NCBI GenBank assembly: GCA_023387815.1
Contig: JAEWHK010000057.1
Span: 1 to 37,391, forward strand
Source of the DNA: Pseudomonadota bacterium
Lineage (GTDB): Bacteria > Pseudomonadota > Gammaproteobacteria > Burkholderiales > Burkholderiaceae_B
DNA: 37,391 nt
Direction of reading: 5' to 3'
Shown here piece after piece: positions 15,526 through 23,868 of this stretch. Every line of letters begins with the position of its first letter. Within the stretch, counting starts at the first letter, position 1. The translations under genes were made by a program, and so were the position numbers. Below the pieces are notes generated by a model, which worked only from the letters and a program-made list of their open reading frames with translations, made no database searches and was not told where the DNA came from.

Positions 15526-17790
15526 ATGTCCGAACAAGTTGTACAGCCACAACCAGACAGCGGCCCAATCATGGGCAGCAGCCTGGCCATGGCTCTGGTT
15601 GCACCATCTCTTTTCCTTGGGCCAGCCGCGATTGCCCACCCTGGGCACGAAAACACCAATATTCCAAAACTGGAACCCATTCACGTCCACGGTACTGTCA
15701 ATAGCCCGTACGATGTGCGGCAATCAGCCTCCAAAAAATTCACCACAGCACTGGTGGATACGCCAAAATCTGTGCAGATCATTCCGCAGCAGGTTATCAG
15801 TGATCAGGCAGCCACTTCCCTCACCGAGGTCCTGCGCAACACGCCAGGTATTACCTTTGGTGCCGGCGAAGGCGGCAACCCACTGGGTGACCGGCCCTTC
15901 ATCCGCGGCTATGATTCCCAGTCCAGCACCTACGTGGACAACATGCGCGATATCGCTTCCAGTTCACGCGAAGTGTTCAATCTCGAACAGGTAGAGGTTG
16001 TCAAGGGATCGGCAAGTGCAATCGGCGGCCGTGGCAGTGCCGGTGGCAGTATCAACCTGGTCACCAAGACGGCAAAACTGGACAATTTCACAACGGGCTC
16101 CCTTGGGGTAGGCACGCACAATTACTATCGCGGCACTGTTGATGGAAACTGGCAGTTATCCGATACCTCAGCCTTCCGCCTTAATGGTATGGCGCACAAA
16201 TCCAATGTCCCTGGCCGTGACGTTGTACGCTACAAGCGCTGGGGTATTGCACCCACGTTTAGTTTTGGTCTGGGTACGCCAACCCGCGTAACGCTGGGTT
16301 ATTATCATCTGTCTACCGATGACATCCCCGATGGCGGTATCCCCTATGAGTTCCCCAGGGGCGAACTCAGCGGCCCCATCGACGTAGACCGTCATAATTT
16401 TTACGGCCTGACCAGCGACTTCCGCAAAAATACCTCAGACCAGGCAACGTTCAGCGTTGAACACGACTTCAACGACCGCGTTACCTTGCGCAATACCGCC
16501 CGATATACCCAGTCTGACCAGCAATATGTCTGGACCCAGCCCGATGACTCCAAAGGGAACGTGGCAAACGGATTGGTGTGGCGCCGGGCAAATACGCGTG
16601 ACAGCGCAGTCAAAACGTTCGCAAACCAGACCGAGCTCTTTGGCAAAGTCGAAACCGGTTCAGTTACCCATAACTTCAATGTTGGTGTTGAACTGTCCGT
16701 GGAAAAAGGTCGCAAGGATACACTGGACATCGCGCGCGGCGTTGGTAACGGCCCCGCCAATGCCTGCAAAAACGGAGCTGGCAAGGCTTCCGCCTATAAC
16801 TGCACCAGTCTGTACAACCCCGAGCCTCGCGATCCCTGGGTGAACAAGGGCAGCGGCGAACCTACAGGCAACCTGACTAAGTCCGAGAACACAACAAAGT
16901 CCATTTATGCGTTTGACACCCTGGACTTCAATAAATGGCTGCAGGCTGGTCTGGGGATCCGACTGGACAACTACCTGACCAGGTTCGTCAATACACCTGC
17001 CTCCGGTTCCAAAACCATCCGACGCCATGACACGCTGCTCAACTATCAGCTGGGTCTGGTTTTCAAACCAGCGGAAAACGGCAGTATTTACATTTCCTAT
17101 GCCACATCTTCGAACCCTGCAAACGCCACGCTTGGCGAGGGTAGAGAAGAGCAATCTCTCACACCAGGCAGAGGCAATGTAGGTCGCAACGCAGCCGATA
17201 TGGCACCTGAAAAACACAAAACCTATGAACTGGGTACCAAATGGGAACTGTTCAATCAGCAGTTGAGCCTGAGTGCCGCGGTGTTCCGCACAGAAACCAC
17301 CAATGCGCGTGTTGTAAAGGCCAATGGCGACTATGAAATGGCGGGTAAAAAGCGGGTTGACGGACTCGAACTGGGAGTGTCCGGCTCCATTACGCCAAAA
17401 TGGCAGGTGTATGGCGGCTATACCCATCTGAACAGCAACCTGAAGGATAACGGAGCCAGCGCTGCGGCGAACAATGGCAAGGCATTTCCCAATACGCCAC
17501 GCGACAGCTTCAATCTGTGGTCTACCTATCAGCCAACCTCTGATCTCACGCTCGGCGCCGGCGCCTTCTATGTGGGTAGCCAGTTCGGCGATGCTGCCAA
17601 CAGGCTGAAGATTCCTTCCTACTGGCGTTTTGATGCCATGGCGGGTTACAAGATCAATAAGAACCTTGGCGTTCAGTTGAATGTGTTTAACCTGACCAAT
17701 AAGAAATACTACGACAAGGCCTACGCGTCGCATTACGCTACGCTTGCGCCGGGTCGCAGCGCCGTTCTTAACCTGAATCTGTCTTACTGA
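15526..17790 (+). CDS. TonB-dependent catecholate-type siderophore receptor (PiuA/Fiu-like)
   Basis: An outer-membrane ferric-siderophore receptor of 754 residues. The plug domain spans about 45-190 (SVQIIPQQVI, LTEVLRNTPGIT, PFIRGYDSQSSTYVDNMRD, VEVVKGSASAIGGRGSAGG), followed by the barrel, which ends in NLNLSY with a terminal aromatic residue, as usual for BamA recognition. The start is the ATG at 15526, with GAGAAG ahead; a longer form from 15481 is possible. The N-terminus contains a hydrophobic segment (SLAMALVAPSLFLGP) as signal peptide and mature start near HPGHENT. The Fur box, PiuC gene and Sel1 gene support the PiuA/Fiu assignment. A strong terminator follows. Confidence 0.9.
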   Translation: MSEQVVQPQPDSGPIMGSSLAMALVAPSLFLGPAAIAHPGHENTNIPKLEPIHVHGTVNSPYDVRQSASKKFTTALVDTPKSVQIIPQQVISDQAATSLTEVLRNTPGITFGAGEGGNPLGDRPFIRGYDSQSSTYVDNMRDIASSSREVFNLEQVEVVKGSASAIGGRGSAGGSINLVTKTAKLDNFTTGSLGVGTHNYYRGTVDGNWQLSDTSAFRLNGMAHKSNVPGRDVVRYKRWGIAPTFSFGLGTPTRVTLGYYHLSTDDIPDGGIPYEFPRGELSGPIDVDRHNFYGLTSDFRKNTSDQATFSVEHDFNDRVTLRNTARYTQSDQQYVWTQPDDSKGNVANGLVWRRANTRDSAVKTFANQTELFGKVETGSVTHNFNVGVELSVEKGRKDTLDIARGVGNGPANACKNGAGKASAYNCTSLYNPEPRDPWVNKGSGEPTGNLTKSENTTKSIYAFDTLDFNKWLQAGLGIRLDNYLTRFVNTPASGSKTIRRHDTLLNYQLGLVFKPAENGSIYISYATSSNPANATLGEGREEQSLTPGRGNVGRNAADMAPEKHKTYELGTKWELFNQQLSLSAAVFRTETTNARVVKANGDYEMAGKKRVDGLELGVSGSITPKWQVYGGYTHLNSNLKDNGASAAANNGKAFPNTPRDSFNLWSTYQPTSDLTLGAGAFYVGSQFGDAANRLKIPSYWRFDAMAGYKINKNLGVQLNVFNLTNKKYYDKAYASHYATLAPGRSAVLNLNLSY

Positions 17791-17807
17791 TCGCAAGATC
17801 ACCTGTT

Positions 17808-17849
17808 GATCGGCCCCGGGCTTGCCCCGGGACGCCGATCTTTTTTTTT
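17808..17849 (+). terminator. Rho-independent terminator after the receptor
   Basis: A GC-rich hairpin (GATCGGC and CCCGGG arms pairing with CCCGGG and GCCGATC around a CTTG loop) is followed directly by nine Ts. It ends 11 bases before the Sel1 gene's ATG, so that gene depends on read-through or on a promoter inside the receptor gene. Confidence 0.9.
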
Positions 17850-17860
17850 GCAATAATGAG

Positions 17861-18610
17861 ATGACAGGCATTTCCGTAACAGAGTTCAACTCGGCTGACG
17901 CACAGACGTTCGTAAAGATCGTCAGTGCCGGTGACAGCGAAGACAAGGCACGCTGGTTGCGCACAGCGGCCGAACATGGTGTTGTCGAAGCACAGGTCCA
18001 TTACGCGCAGATCCTGCTTGATGGTCGGGGTGTCGAGTCCAATCCGTCCGAGGCCTTTGAATGGTTCAGAAAGGCTGCTGGCCAGCGTCATGCCATGGCG
18101 CGAAATATGCTGGGGCGCTGCTATGAAAACGGCTGGGGTGTTGAACCCGATATGCTGCTGGCTACCTACTGGTTCCGCCTGGCCGCCAATTCAGGGCTGG
18201 ACTGGGGAATGTACAACTACGCGACCTCTCTCGCCCTTGGTCGTGGCGTAGAAACCAACCATGATGAAGCCATAATGTGGCTGCAACGGGCTACGGCTAA
18301 GGGCCACGTCAAATCATGGAATCTGCTGGGTGGGTTTTACGAAGACGGCTGGGCCTGCGAAGCGAACCGAGAAACCGCATTGACGTGTTATCGCAAGGCG
18401 GCAGAAGGCGGTGATTTCCGTGGGCAGTTCAATGTTGGGCGGTTAATTGCCGAAGCTGAAGAATTTGATGAGGCTCTGATGTGGTTCCGAAAGGCGTACG
18501 ACAATCCTTCCGCTACTGACGCGTTCAGAAAAAAGATGAGGCACTTTCTCAAGGAAAGCCCTCATCGTGAATTAAGAAATCTGGGGCAGGAACTTCACCG
18601 CGCGGCATAG
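17861..18610 (+). CDS. Sel1-repeat protein
   Basis: A 249-residue protein built of about five to six Sel1-like tetratricopeptide repeats, each with the pattern A-x-x-x-L-G-x-x-Y-x-x-G-x-G-V and W-x-x-x-A (for example MARNMLGRCYENGWGVEPD and AIMWLQRATAKG). Such alpha-solenoids scaffold protein contacts. No signal peptide is evident from this start, chosen because an upstream TTG frame lies within the terminator. In Pseudomonas, a similar Sel1 gene accompanies piuA and piuC, as recalled, so the role is probably in the iron-uptake set. The partner is unknown. Confidence 0.85.
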   Translation: MTGISVTEFNSADAQTFVKIVSAGDSEDKARWLRTAAEHGVVEAQVHYAQILLDGRGVESNPSEAFEWFRKAAGQRHAMARNMLGRCYENGWGVEPDMLLATYWFRLAANSGLDWGMYNYATSLALGRGVETNHDEAIMWLQRATAKGHVKSWNLLGGFYEDGWACEANRETALTCYRKAAEGGDFRGQFNVGRLIAEAEEFDEALMWFRKAYDNPSATDAFRKKMRHFLKESPHRELRNLGQELHRAA

Positions 18611-18733
18611 CGTCGTGCTGGATTTCAACCTTCTGCGCCGCGCGTTTGCCGGCGCACTTCGCTTTCTGGTCTATAACGCAGTGCAATTTCAGTTGTCATG
18701 CCCATTAAAGGCCTCGCGAACCTTGATAAGCAA

Positions 18734-19699
18734 TCAGTCAGATCGCATATTGCCTTTCTTGACGACTTCGCCCAGGCGCTTGCGTTCGCTGGTTGCAAAA
18801 TTGGTGAAGTCGGCGCGACTGCCACTGCCAGGCTCAATACTGCTTTTGGCCAGTGCATCGGTCACTTCCTTGGTCTGCAGGGCCTTGTTCACTGCGTCAT
18901 TCATCTTGTCCAGGACCTCATCAGGTGTACCGGTCGGGGCGTACAAACCGGCCCAGTGTCCGATCTGAATGCCAGGAAAACCCGCCTCTTTGGTAGTAGG
19001 AATATCCGGCGCACTTTTCATGCGTTTATCCAGCGTGGTTGCCAGTGCTTTGAGTTTGCCCGATTGCACCAGCGGCAGCGTGACAATGCTGGCTTCCGAA
19101 GTTGCATCCACCTGCTTGCCCACTACTGCCGTGACACCCTCGGAGCCGCTCTTATAGGAGATCGGCTCTATCGGCAGGCCGGTGGCTTCTTTCATCATCA
19201 CCGCCACAAAGTGCGGCGTGCTGCCGTTGCCAGCGGTTGAAAAAGTTATTCTGTCTGTCTTGTTTCTGCGCGCATTTTCAACGAAGGACTTCAGATCTTT
19301 TGCCGGATTGTCAGAGGTAGTCACAATGACCGATGGTGTCACCGACAGCAACGCGACGGGCGTCAATTCTTCATCCTTGTAGGGCTGGTCGGAACGGATC
19401 AGACTATTGGTCACCGTGCCGTTGCTGCCTACGAGATAGGTATAGCCGTCGGGTTTGGACCGCGCGACATGCGCCGAGCCCACGACGCCGCCGGCACCCG
19501 CGCGATTTTCAACAATGACGCTTTGATTCAGTTCCTTGCCCACTGCCTTGGCGATAATGCGGGCCACCAGATCATTGGCTCCTCCGGCAGTAAACGGCGC
19601 GACAAACGTGATGGGATGATCGGGCCAGTCAGCTGCATTGGCGCTGAAGGCCAGCGAGGCCAAAGTCAGACCAAGGGCGGCCTTGAAATATGTCTTCAT
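18734..19699 (-). CDS. Bug/TctC-family periplasmic binding protein, solitary
   Basis: A 321-residue binding protein with signal peptide about 1-22 (MKTYFKAALGLTLASLAFSANA). The Bug ligand loops FVAPFTAGGANDLVARI, VIVENRAGAGG and ISYKSGSEGVTAV are present, though the glycine-rich loop is slightly altered. AGGAGA precedes the ATG. It is flanked by the Sel1 gene (convergent) and a LysR gene on the same strand 240 bases upstream, so it appears to be monocistronic. No transport partner is adjacent. It may supply ligand information or substrate for the GMC oxidoreductase across the LysR gene, which is a guess. Confidence 0.88.
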   Translation of the reverse strand: MKTYFKAALGLTLASLAFSANAADWPDHPITFVAPFTAGGANDLVARIIAKAVGKELNQSVIVENRAGAGGVVGSAHVARSKPDGYTYLVGSNGTVTNSLIRSDQPYKDEELTPVALLSVTPSVIVTTSDNPAKDLKSFVENARRNKTDRITFSTAGNGSTPHFVAVMMKEATGLPIEPISYKSGSEGVTAVVGKQVDATSEASIVTLPLVQSGKLKALATTLDKRMKSAPDIPTTKEAGFPGIQIGHWAGLYAPTGTPDEVLDKMNDAVNKALQTKEVTDALAKSSIEPGSGSRADFTNFATSERKRLGEVVKKGNMRSD

Positions 19700-19939
19700 A
19701 TAAGAGTCTCCTGTTTGTTGGCGGATGAGCTGTCTCTCGCGGCGAACGTCAAGGCTATGTATAAGCCTGCTGCTTGCGTGCGACGGACAAATCTCCTAAT
19801 ACGCTTGCAATAAAGTGAGGCCATGTCCGGCCCTTTGCCTTGGTTTGTGATCAGACCAGAGTGTCCGGGGAACCGGCACGGTTAAGTCCAATATAGGGAA
19901 TCACACTGACTACTACCTGAAAACGACGACTATCGCATT

Positions 19940-20884
19940 TCAATAGTTGTCCGCTTGGGACGAATCCAGATCCCATATGGCGTCCAGGGTGTTCATGGCC
20001 GCGACGACTTCCGGATCTGTGCTGCGTTCAGCGCGACACACAAAACTTAACTCGCAATCGAGCGATACCCGATCGGCAATCACCAGACCTCGTGTCTGCG
20101 CCTCGTGAATGGCAATCGAATCGCGGACCAGTGACAAACCCATACCGCTACGTACCAGATCCAGCATGGACGGTTCCTGATCGACCAACGCCACTCGCCG
20201 TGGCTCAATCCCAGTGATTGAGCCGGGACCAAATACCTGGCGTTGCAGACGATGGTGCACACTGGTTGGCGGCGTGTCGAGCCATGCAAGCGTAGCCAGC
20301 GCTTTCCAGTCTTTGCCCTTGACTTTGGGACCCCAGCCTGGGGGTGCCAGCACACGATAGGTGAATCGGGTCAATGGCTTGCACAATATCGAACTGTCCA
20401 GTGGCTCATTGGGCGGATTCAGATAAAACCCAACGTCCAGTTCTTCCGCGATAATCTGTTCCAGCACCGCTCCACTGATGTTGTGTTTCAGCGTGGTATC
20501 GACTTGAGGGTACGACTGGATCAGCCTAAGCAGAAATGCCCCCAGCCGCGTAAATTCCGGATCCAGAATGGTGCCGATACGCAGCTGTCCGTGCACCGTC
20601 TTGTGCAGGGCAGCGGCAGTGCTGGCAAATTCATTCAGCGCGGCAAGTACCTTTTCCGCTAGCGGGATCAACGCTGTACCGTCTGCTGTCAGAACCATGC
20701 CTTGTGGCGTGCGGTGAAGCAGTTTGAGTCCGGTGATCTCGCTGAGGGTTTTGATCTGCAGGCTGATTGCCGGCTGACTTCGGTGCAGTTTTTCTGCCGC
20801 TCGCGTGACATTGCCCACTCGCCCTACTGTGGCGAATGCGCGCAGGGCCTGCAGATCGATCGGAGAATGAGAGGAATGGGCCAT
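19940..20884 (-). CDS. LysR-family regulator, divergent from the GMC gene
   Basis: A 314-residue LysR-type regulator: winged helix at residues 9-68 (LQALRAFATVGRVGNVTRAA, KLHRSQPAISLQIKTL) and effector-binding domain at about 95-300. It is divergent from the GMC oxidoreductase gene, with a 182-base gap, and lies upstream of the Bug gene on the same strand. It probably controls one or both. The effector is unknown. Confidence 0.9.
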   Translation of the reverse strand: MAHSSHSPIDLQALRAFATVGRVGNVTRAAEKLHRSQPAISLQIKTLSEITGLKLLHRTPQGMVLTADGTALIPLAEKVLAALNEFASTAAALHKTVHGQLRIGTILDPEFTRLGAFLLRLIQSYPQVDTTLKHNISGAVLEQIIAEELDVGFYLNPPNEPLDSSILCKPLTRFTYRVLAPPGWGPKVKGKDWKALATLAWLDTPPTSVHHRLQRQVFGPGSITGIEPRRVALVDQEPSMLDLVRSGMGLSLVRDSIAIHEAQTRGLVIADRVSLDCELSFVCRAERSTDPEVVAAMNTLDAIWDLDSSQADNY

Positions 20885-21066
20885 ACCCCATTATTTATGA
20901 TTCTTATCGAGGTTACAAGTATTTCTCATTGGATTCAACGATCTTTTGTTGGCAAACTTGGTTTCACTAAAAACAGCATAAATATTGCAAATATCGAAAT
21001 CACATCTGTGAAAACCGAGGATGACATCGAAATTGCAAGTGAAATCAAGAACATGAGGAGCCAACA

Positions 21067-22746
21067 TTGAGCGAGACAGCCAGTTTTGATTACATCATTA
21101 TTGGTGCCGGGACTGCCGGTTGCCTGCTGGCAAACCGTCTGAGTGCGCGACCGGATACATCGGTCCTGTTGATCGAGGCAGGGAGCAACGACAATTATCA
21201 TTGGATCCATATTCCAGTCGGATATCTCCATTGCATAGGCAATCCACGTACAGACTGGATGTATAACACCATGCCCGAACCCGGCCTGAATGGCAGGTCG
21301 CTGCGTTACCCACGTGGCAAAACACTGGGCGGCAGCTCCAGCATTAATGGCATGATCTATATGCGCGGGCAGAAGCGTGATTACGATGCCTGGGCCGATA
21401 GCACGGGAGAGACAGCCTGGTCCTGGGAGCACTGTCTGGAAGATTTCAAACGTCATGAAGATCACTATCGGCTGGATGGTTCATCGGCTGGCAAGGGTAA
21501 TGAAAATGAACGCGACTTTGCCCGATTTCATGGCAACGGGGGCGAATGGCGGGTAGAAAAGCAGCGACTACGCTGGGACATTCTGGACGCTTTCATGCAG
21601 GCCGCAGAGCAGGCTGGGATTGCTCGCACCGATGATTTCAATCAGGGAAACAACAAGGGCATCGGTTATTTCGAAGTGAATCAGAAAGCCGGATGGCGCT
21701 GGAATGCGGCGAAAGCTTTTCTGCGCCCTATATGCATGCGACGTTCGAATTTCACTCTTTGGTCGCAAACTCATGTGCAGAAACTGGACTTGCATGCTCT
21801 TTCGAACGGTAGTCTCGTCTGCAAGGGGGTGGACGTTATTCGCAAAAGAACGCGGCAACATGTTCACGCACGACGAGAGGTCATTCTTGCCGCAGGCAGC
21901 ATAGGCACACCGCAACTGCTGCAACTGTCCGGCATAGGTCCTGCAGCACTGCTGAATAAGCACGGCATCAAAATAAAGATGGACAAGCCGGGTGTCGGTG
22001 CCAATTTGCAGGATCATCTGCAGATTCGAACTGTATTTCAGGTTGACGGAACCCATACGCTTAATCAGATCGCCGGCAATATATGGGGAAAATTTTCCAT
22101 CGGAACAGAATACCTTCTGAAACGTAGCGGTCCGATGAGTATGGCACCGTCACAACTGGGAGCATTCACCCGCAGCAACTCTGCCCTGCTCCATCCCAAT
22201 ATTCAGTACCACGTTCAGCCCCTGAGCCTGGAGAATTTTGGCGAGCCACTGCATACCTTCAATGCGTTTACCGCCAGTGTGTGCAATCTGAATCCGGCAA
22301 GCCGCGGCGTCGTTCAGATACAGAGCCCCGATCCGGCCCATCCGCCGGCAATCCAGCCGAACTATCTGAGCACCGAAGAGGATCGCAAAGTCGCAGCCGA
22401 TTCGCTTCGCATCACTCGTCATATTGTGAATCAGCCCGCGCTCTCCCGGTTCAACCCCGTTGAATATAAACCAGGTATCCAGTTCCAGTCCGACGAAGAA
22501 CTTGCCCAGCTGGCGGGTGATATAGCAACCACCATTTTTCATCCGGTGGGCACAGCCAGAATGGGCAAAGCCGATGACCCTATGGCTGTCGTCGATCCCA
22601 GACTGAAGGTGCACGGCGTTTCCGGTCTGCGAGTTGTGGACGCCAGCATTATGCCGACGATTACCAGCGGCAATACCAACAGCCCCACACTCATGATCGC
22701 CGAAAAGGCTGCGGGGTGGATTCTGAGTGAGCGAAATGACGCTTAG
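21067..22746 (+). CDS. GMC-family FAD oxidoreductase (alcohol/choline-dehydrogenase-like)
   Basis: A 559-residue flavoprotein. The dinucleotide motif IIGAGTAGCLLANRLS (near 11-26), the IEAGSND strand end, the GMC signature KTLGGSSSINGMIYMRG, and second signature GSIGTPQLLQLSGIG are clear. The catalytic histidine sits in FHPVGTARMG and the C-terminal asparagine in TSGNTNSPTLM. The start is a TTG seven bases after GAGGAG; this is a rare start but strongly supported. Members oxidise primary alcohols such as choline or polyethylene glycol to aldehydes. It is divergent from a LysR gene and lies 183 bases ahead of the lyase/Bug pair. The substrate is unknown. Confidence 0.9.
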   Translation: MSETASFDYIIIGAGTAGCLLANRLSARPDTSVLLIEAGSNDNYHWIHIPVGYLHCIGNPRTDWMYNTMPEPGLNGRSLRYPRGKTLGGSSSINGMIYMRGQKRDYDAWADSTGETAWSWEHCLEDFKRHEDHYRLDGSSAGKGNENERDFARFHGNGGEWRVEKQRLRWDILDAFMQAAEQAGIARTDDFNQGNNKGIGYFEVNQKAGWRWNAAKAFLRPICMRRSNFTLWSQTHVQKLDLHALSNGSLVCKGVDVIRKRTRQHVHARREVILAAGSIGTPQLLQLSGIGPAALLNKHGIKIKMDKPGVGANLQDHLQIRTVFQVDGTHTLNQIAGNIWGKFSIGTEYLLKRSGPMSMAPSQLGAFTRSNSALLHPNIQYHVQPLSLENFGEPLHTFNAFTASVCNLNPASRGVVQIQSPDPAHPPAIQPNYLSTEEDRKVAADSLRITRHIVNQPALSRFNPVEYKPGIQFQSDEELAQLAGDIATTIFHPVGTARMGKADDPMAVVDPRLKVHGVSGLRVVDASIMPTITSGNTNSPTLMIAEKAAGWILSERNDA

Positions 22747-22772
22747 TCAAGTTGTGACGCTTAGTGGAATTG
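22737..22772 (+). repeat. 18-base imperfect tandem duplication across the GMC stop
   Basis: TGACGCTTAGT occurs at 22737-22747 and 22755-22765. The full 18-base units agree at about 15 positions. The first copy contains the GMC stop codon, so the second is a duplicated gene tail. Confidence 0.6.
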
Positions 22773-22796
22773 ATGTCTGCGCGGCAGAGCGCCCGA

Positions 22797-22810
22797 ATGA
22801 CAGTTGTCAT
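22797..22810. promoter_or_regulatory. Inverted repeat ATGACA-GT-TGTCAT
   Basis: A perfect inverted repeat with six-base arms lies 120 bases ahead of the lyase gene. It may be an upstream operator; no regulator is assigned. Confidence 0.35.
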
Positions 22811-22870
22811 GGCGATCACGTGCGAGGGCAATCCAAAAGGTTGCGCCACGCAAAGCAATACGATAGGATT

Positions 22871-22893
22871 GTATTATTGAATACCAATAATAC
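22871..22893. promoter_or_regulatory. Operator-like dyad ahead of the lyase-Bug operon
   Basis: GTATTATTG-AATAC-CAATAATAC is a perfect inverted repeat with nine-base arms and a five-base spacer, 37 bases ahead of the lyase start. Its left part shares GATTGTATTA (22867-22876) with the intergenic region at 30045-30054. Confidence 0.6.
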
Positions 22894-22929
22894 CAAAATA
22901 CATAATATTTCAGGCAAGGAGAAAGTAAA

Positions 22930-23811
22930 GTGAATCCACGTTCGGTCAAATTCAGAGAACTGTTCAAGCAGGGTCCGTTTGTTTGCATGGGCGCCCATGA
23001 CGCAGTGACGGCCAAGCTTGCGGAAGAAGCAGGTGCACCAGCCATTTTTGTGAGCGGCTTTGCGGCTTCTGCAATTATTACCGGCAAGGCAGATATCGGC
23101 GTCCTGACACAAACCGAAATGTTCGAGCATATTCGTCGTATCTGCAGGGTTTCAACGGTTCCGGTTTTTGCCGATGCAGATACGGGCTATGGTGGAATAC
23201 TGGACGTTCAGCGCACCATGCAACTGTGGGAAGAAGCCGGCGCATCCTGCCTACACATAGAAGACCAGGCACTGCCTAAAAAATGCGGACATTTCGCTGG
23301 CAAACAGCTGATTTCCAAGGATGAAATGAAACTGAAACTGCGCGCCATGCTGGATGCGCGACGCGATCCGAATTTCTTTATCGTGGCAAGAACAGATGCT
23401 GTGGCTGTGACCGGGCTGGAAGATGCACTGGATCGACTCGAGGCCTATTCGGAAGAAGGCGCGGACGGCCTGTATGTTGATGCGCCCGAGAGCATAGAGC
23501 AGTTGCAGGAAATTGGCCGTCGGCTGGCGCCATTGGGCAAGCCCATCCTGTTCAATATGGCCCGTTCCGGAAAAACGCCATTCCTGTCATTGCAGGAGGT
23601 GCATAAACTCGGGTTTGCATTTGCCATCTGCCCGATTGAACCCATGTTTGCAATGCACAAGGCGGTCAAAAATATGATGGAAACCTTCATGCGCGAAGGA
23701 TGCACGACCAATGCCATTGCTGACCAGATTACCTCTTTCCAGGACTTCAACAAATTCGTGGGACTGGAAGAATCCATGGCCATAGAACGCAAGTTCGCCG
23801 AATCGAAGTAA
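22930..23811 (+). CDS. Isocitrate lyase/PEP mutase-family lyase
   Basis: A 293-residue TIM-barrel enzyme of the PEP mutase/isocitrate lyase superfamily. The metal-site segment ADADTGYGG holds D82 and D84, and the lyase signature K117-K-C-G-H121 includes C119, the catalytic cysteine of 2-methylisocitrate and dimethylmalate lyases. E111-D112 (IEDQ) are conserved. The start is GTG at 22930 with AAGGAG upstream. The reaction should be a retro-aldol split of a 2-hydroxy-acid giving pyruvate or glyoxylate plus an acid. The Bug gene follows 57 bases later, implying uptake of the substrate. 2-methylisocitrate, dimethylmalate and oxaloacetate are all candidates. Confidence 0.88.
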   Translation: MNPRSVKFRELFKQGPFVCMGAHDAVTAKLAEEAGAPAIFVSGFAASAIITGKADIGVLTQTEMFEHIRRICRVSTVPVFADADTGYGGILDVQRTMQLWEEAGASCLHIEDQALPKKCGHFAGKQLISKDEMKLKLRAMLDARRDPNFFIVARTDAVAVTGLEDALDRLEAYSEEGADGLYVDAPESIEQLQEIGRRLAPLGKPILFNMARSGKTPFLSLQEVHKLGFAFAICPIEPMFAMHKAVKNMMETFMREGCTTNAIADQITSFQDFNKFVGLEESMAIERKFAESK

Positions 23812-23868
23812 AAATTTTACCCGGCTGCATAACGACAAAGTACCGACGGTACACAATAGGAGAGACAG

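Noticed and set aside
16660..17964. 434-codon open frame on the minus strand
   Set aside because: It is fully antisense to the TonB-dependent receptor, whose plug and barrel are coherent, and has no recognisable domain.
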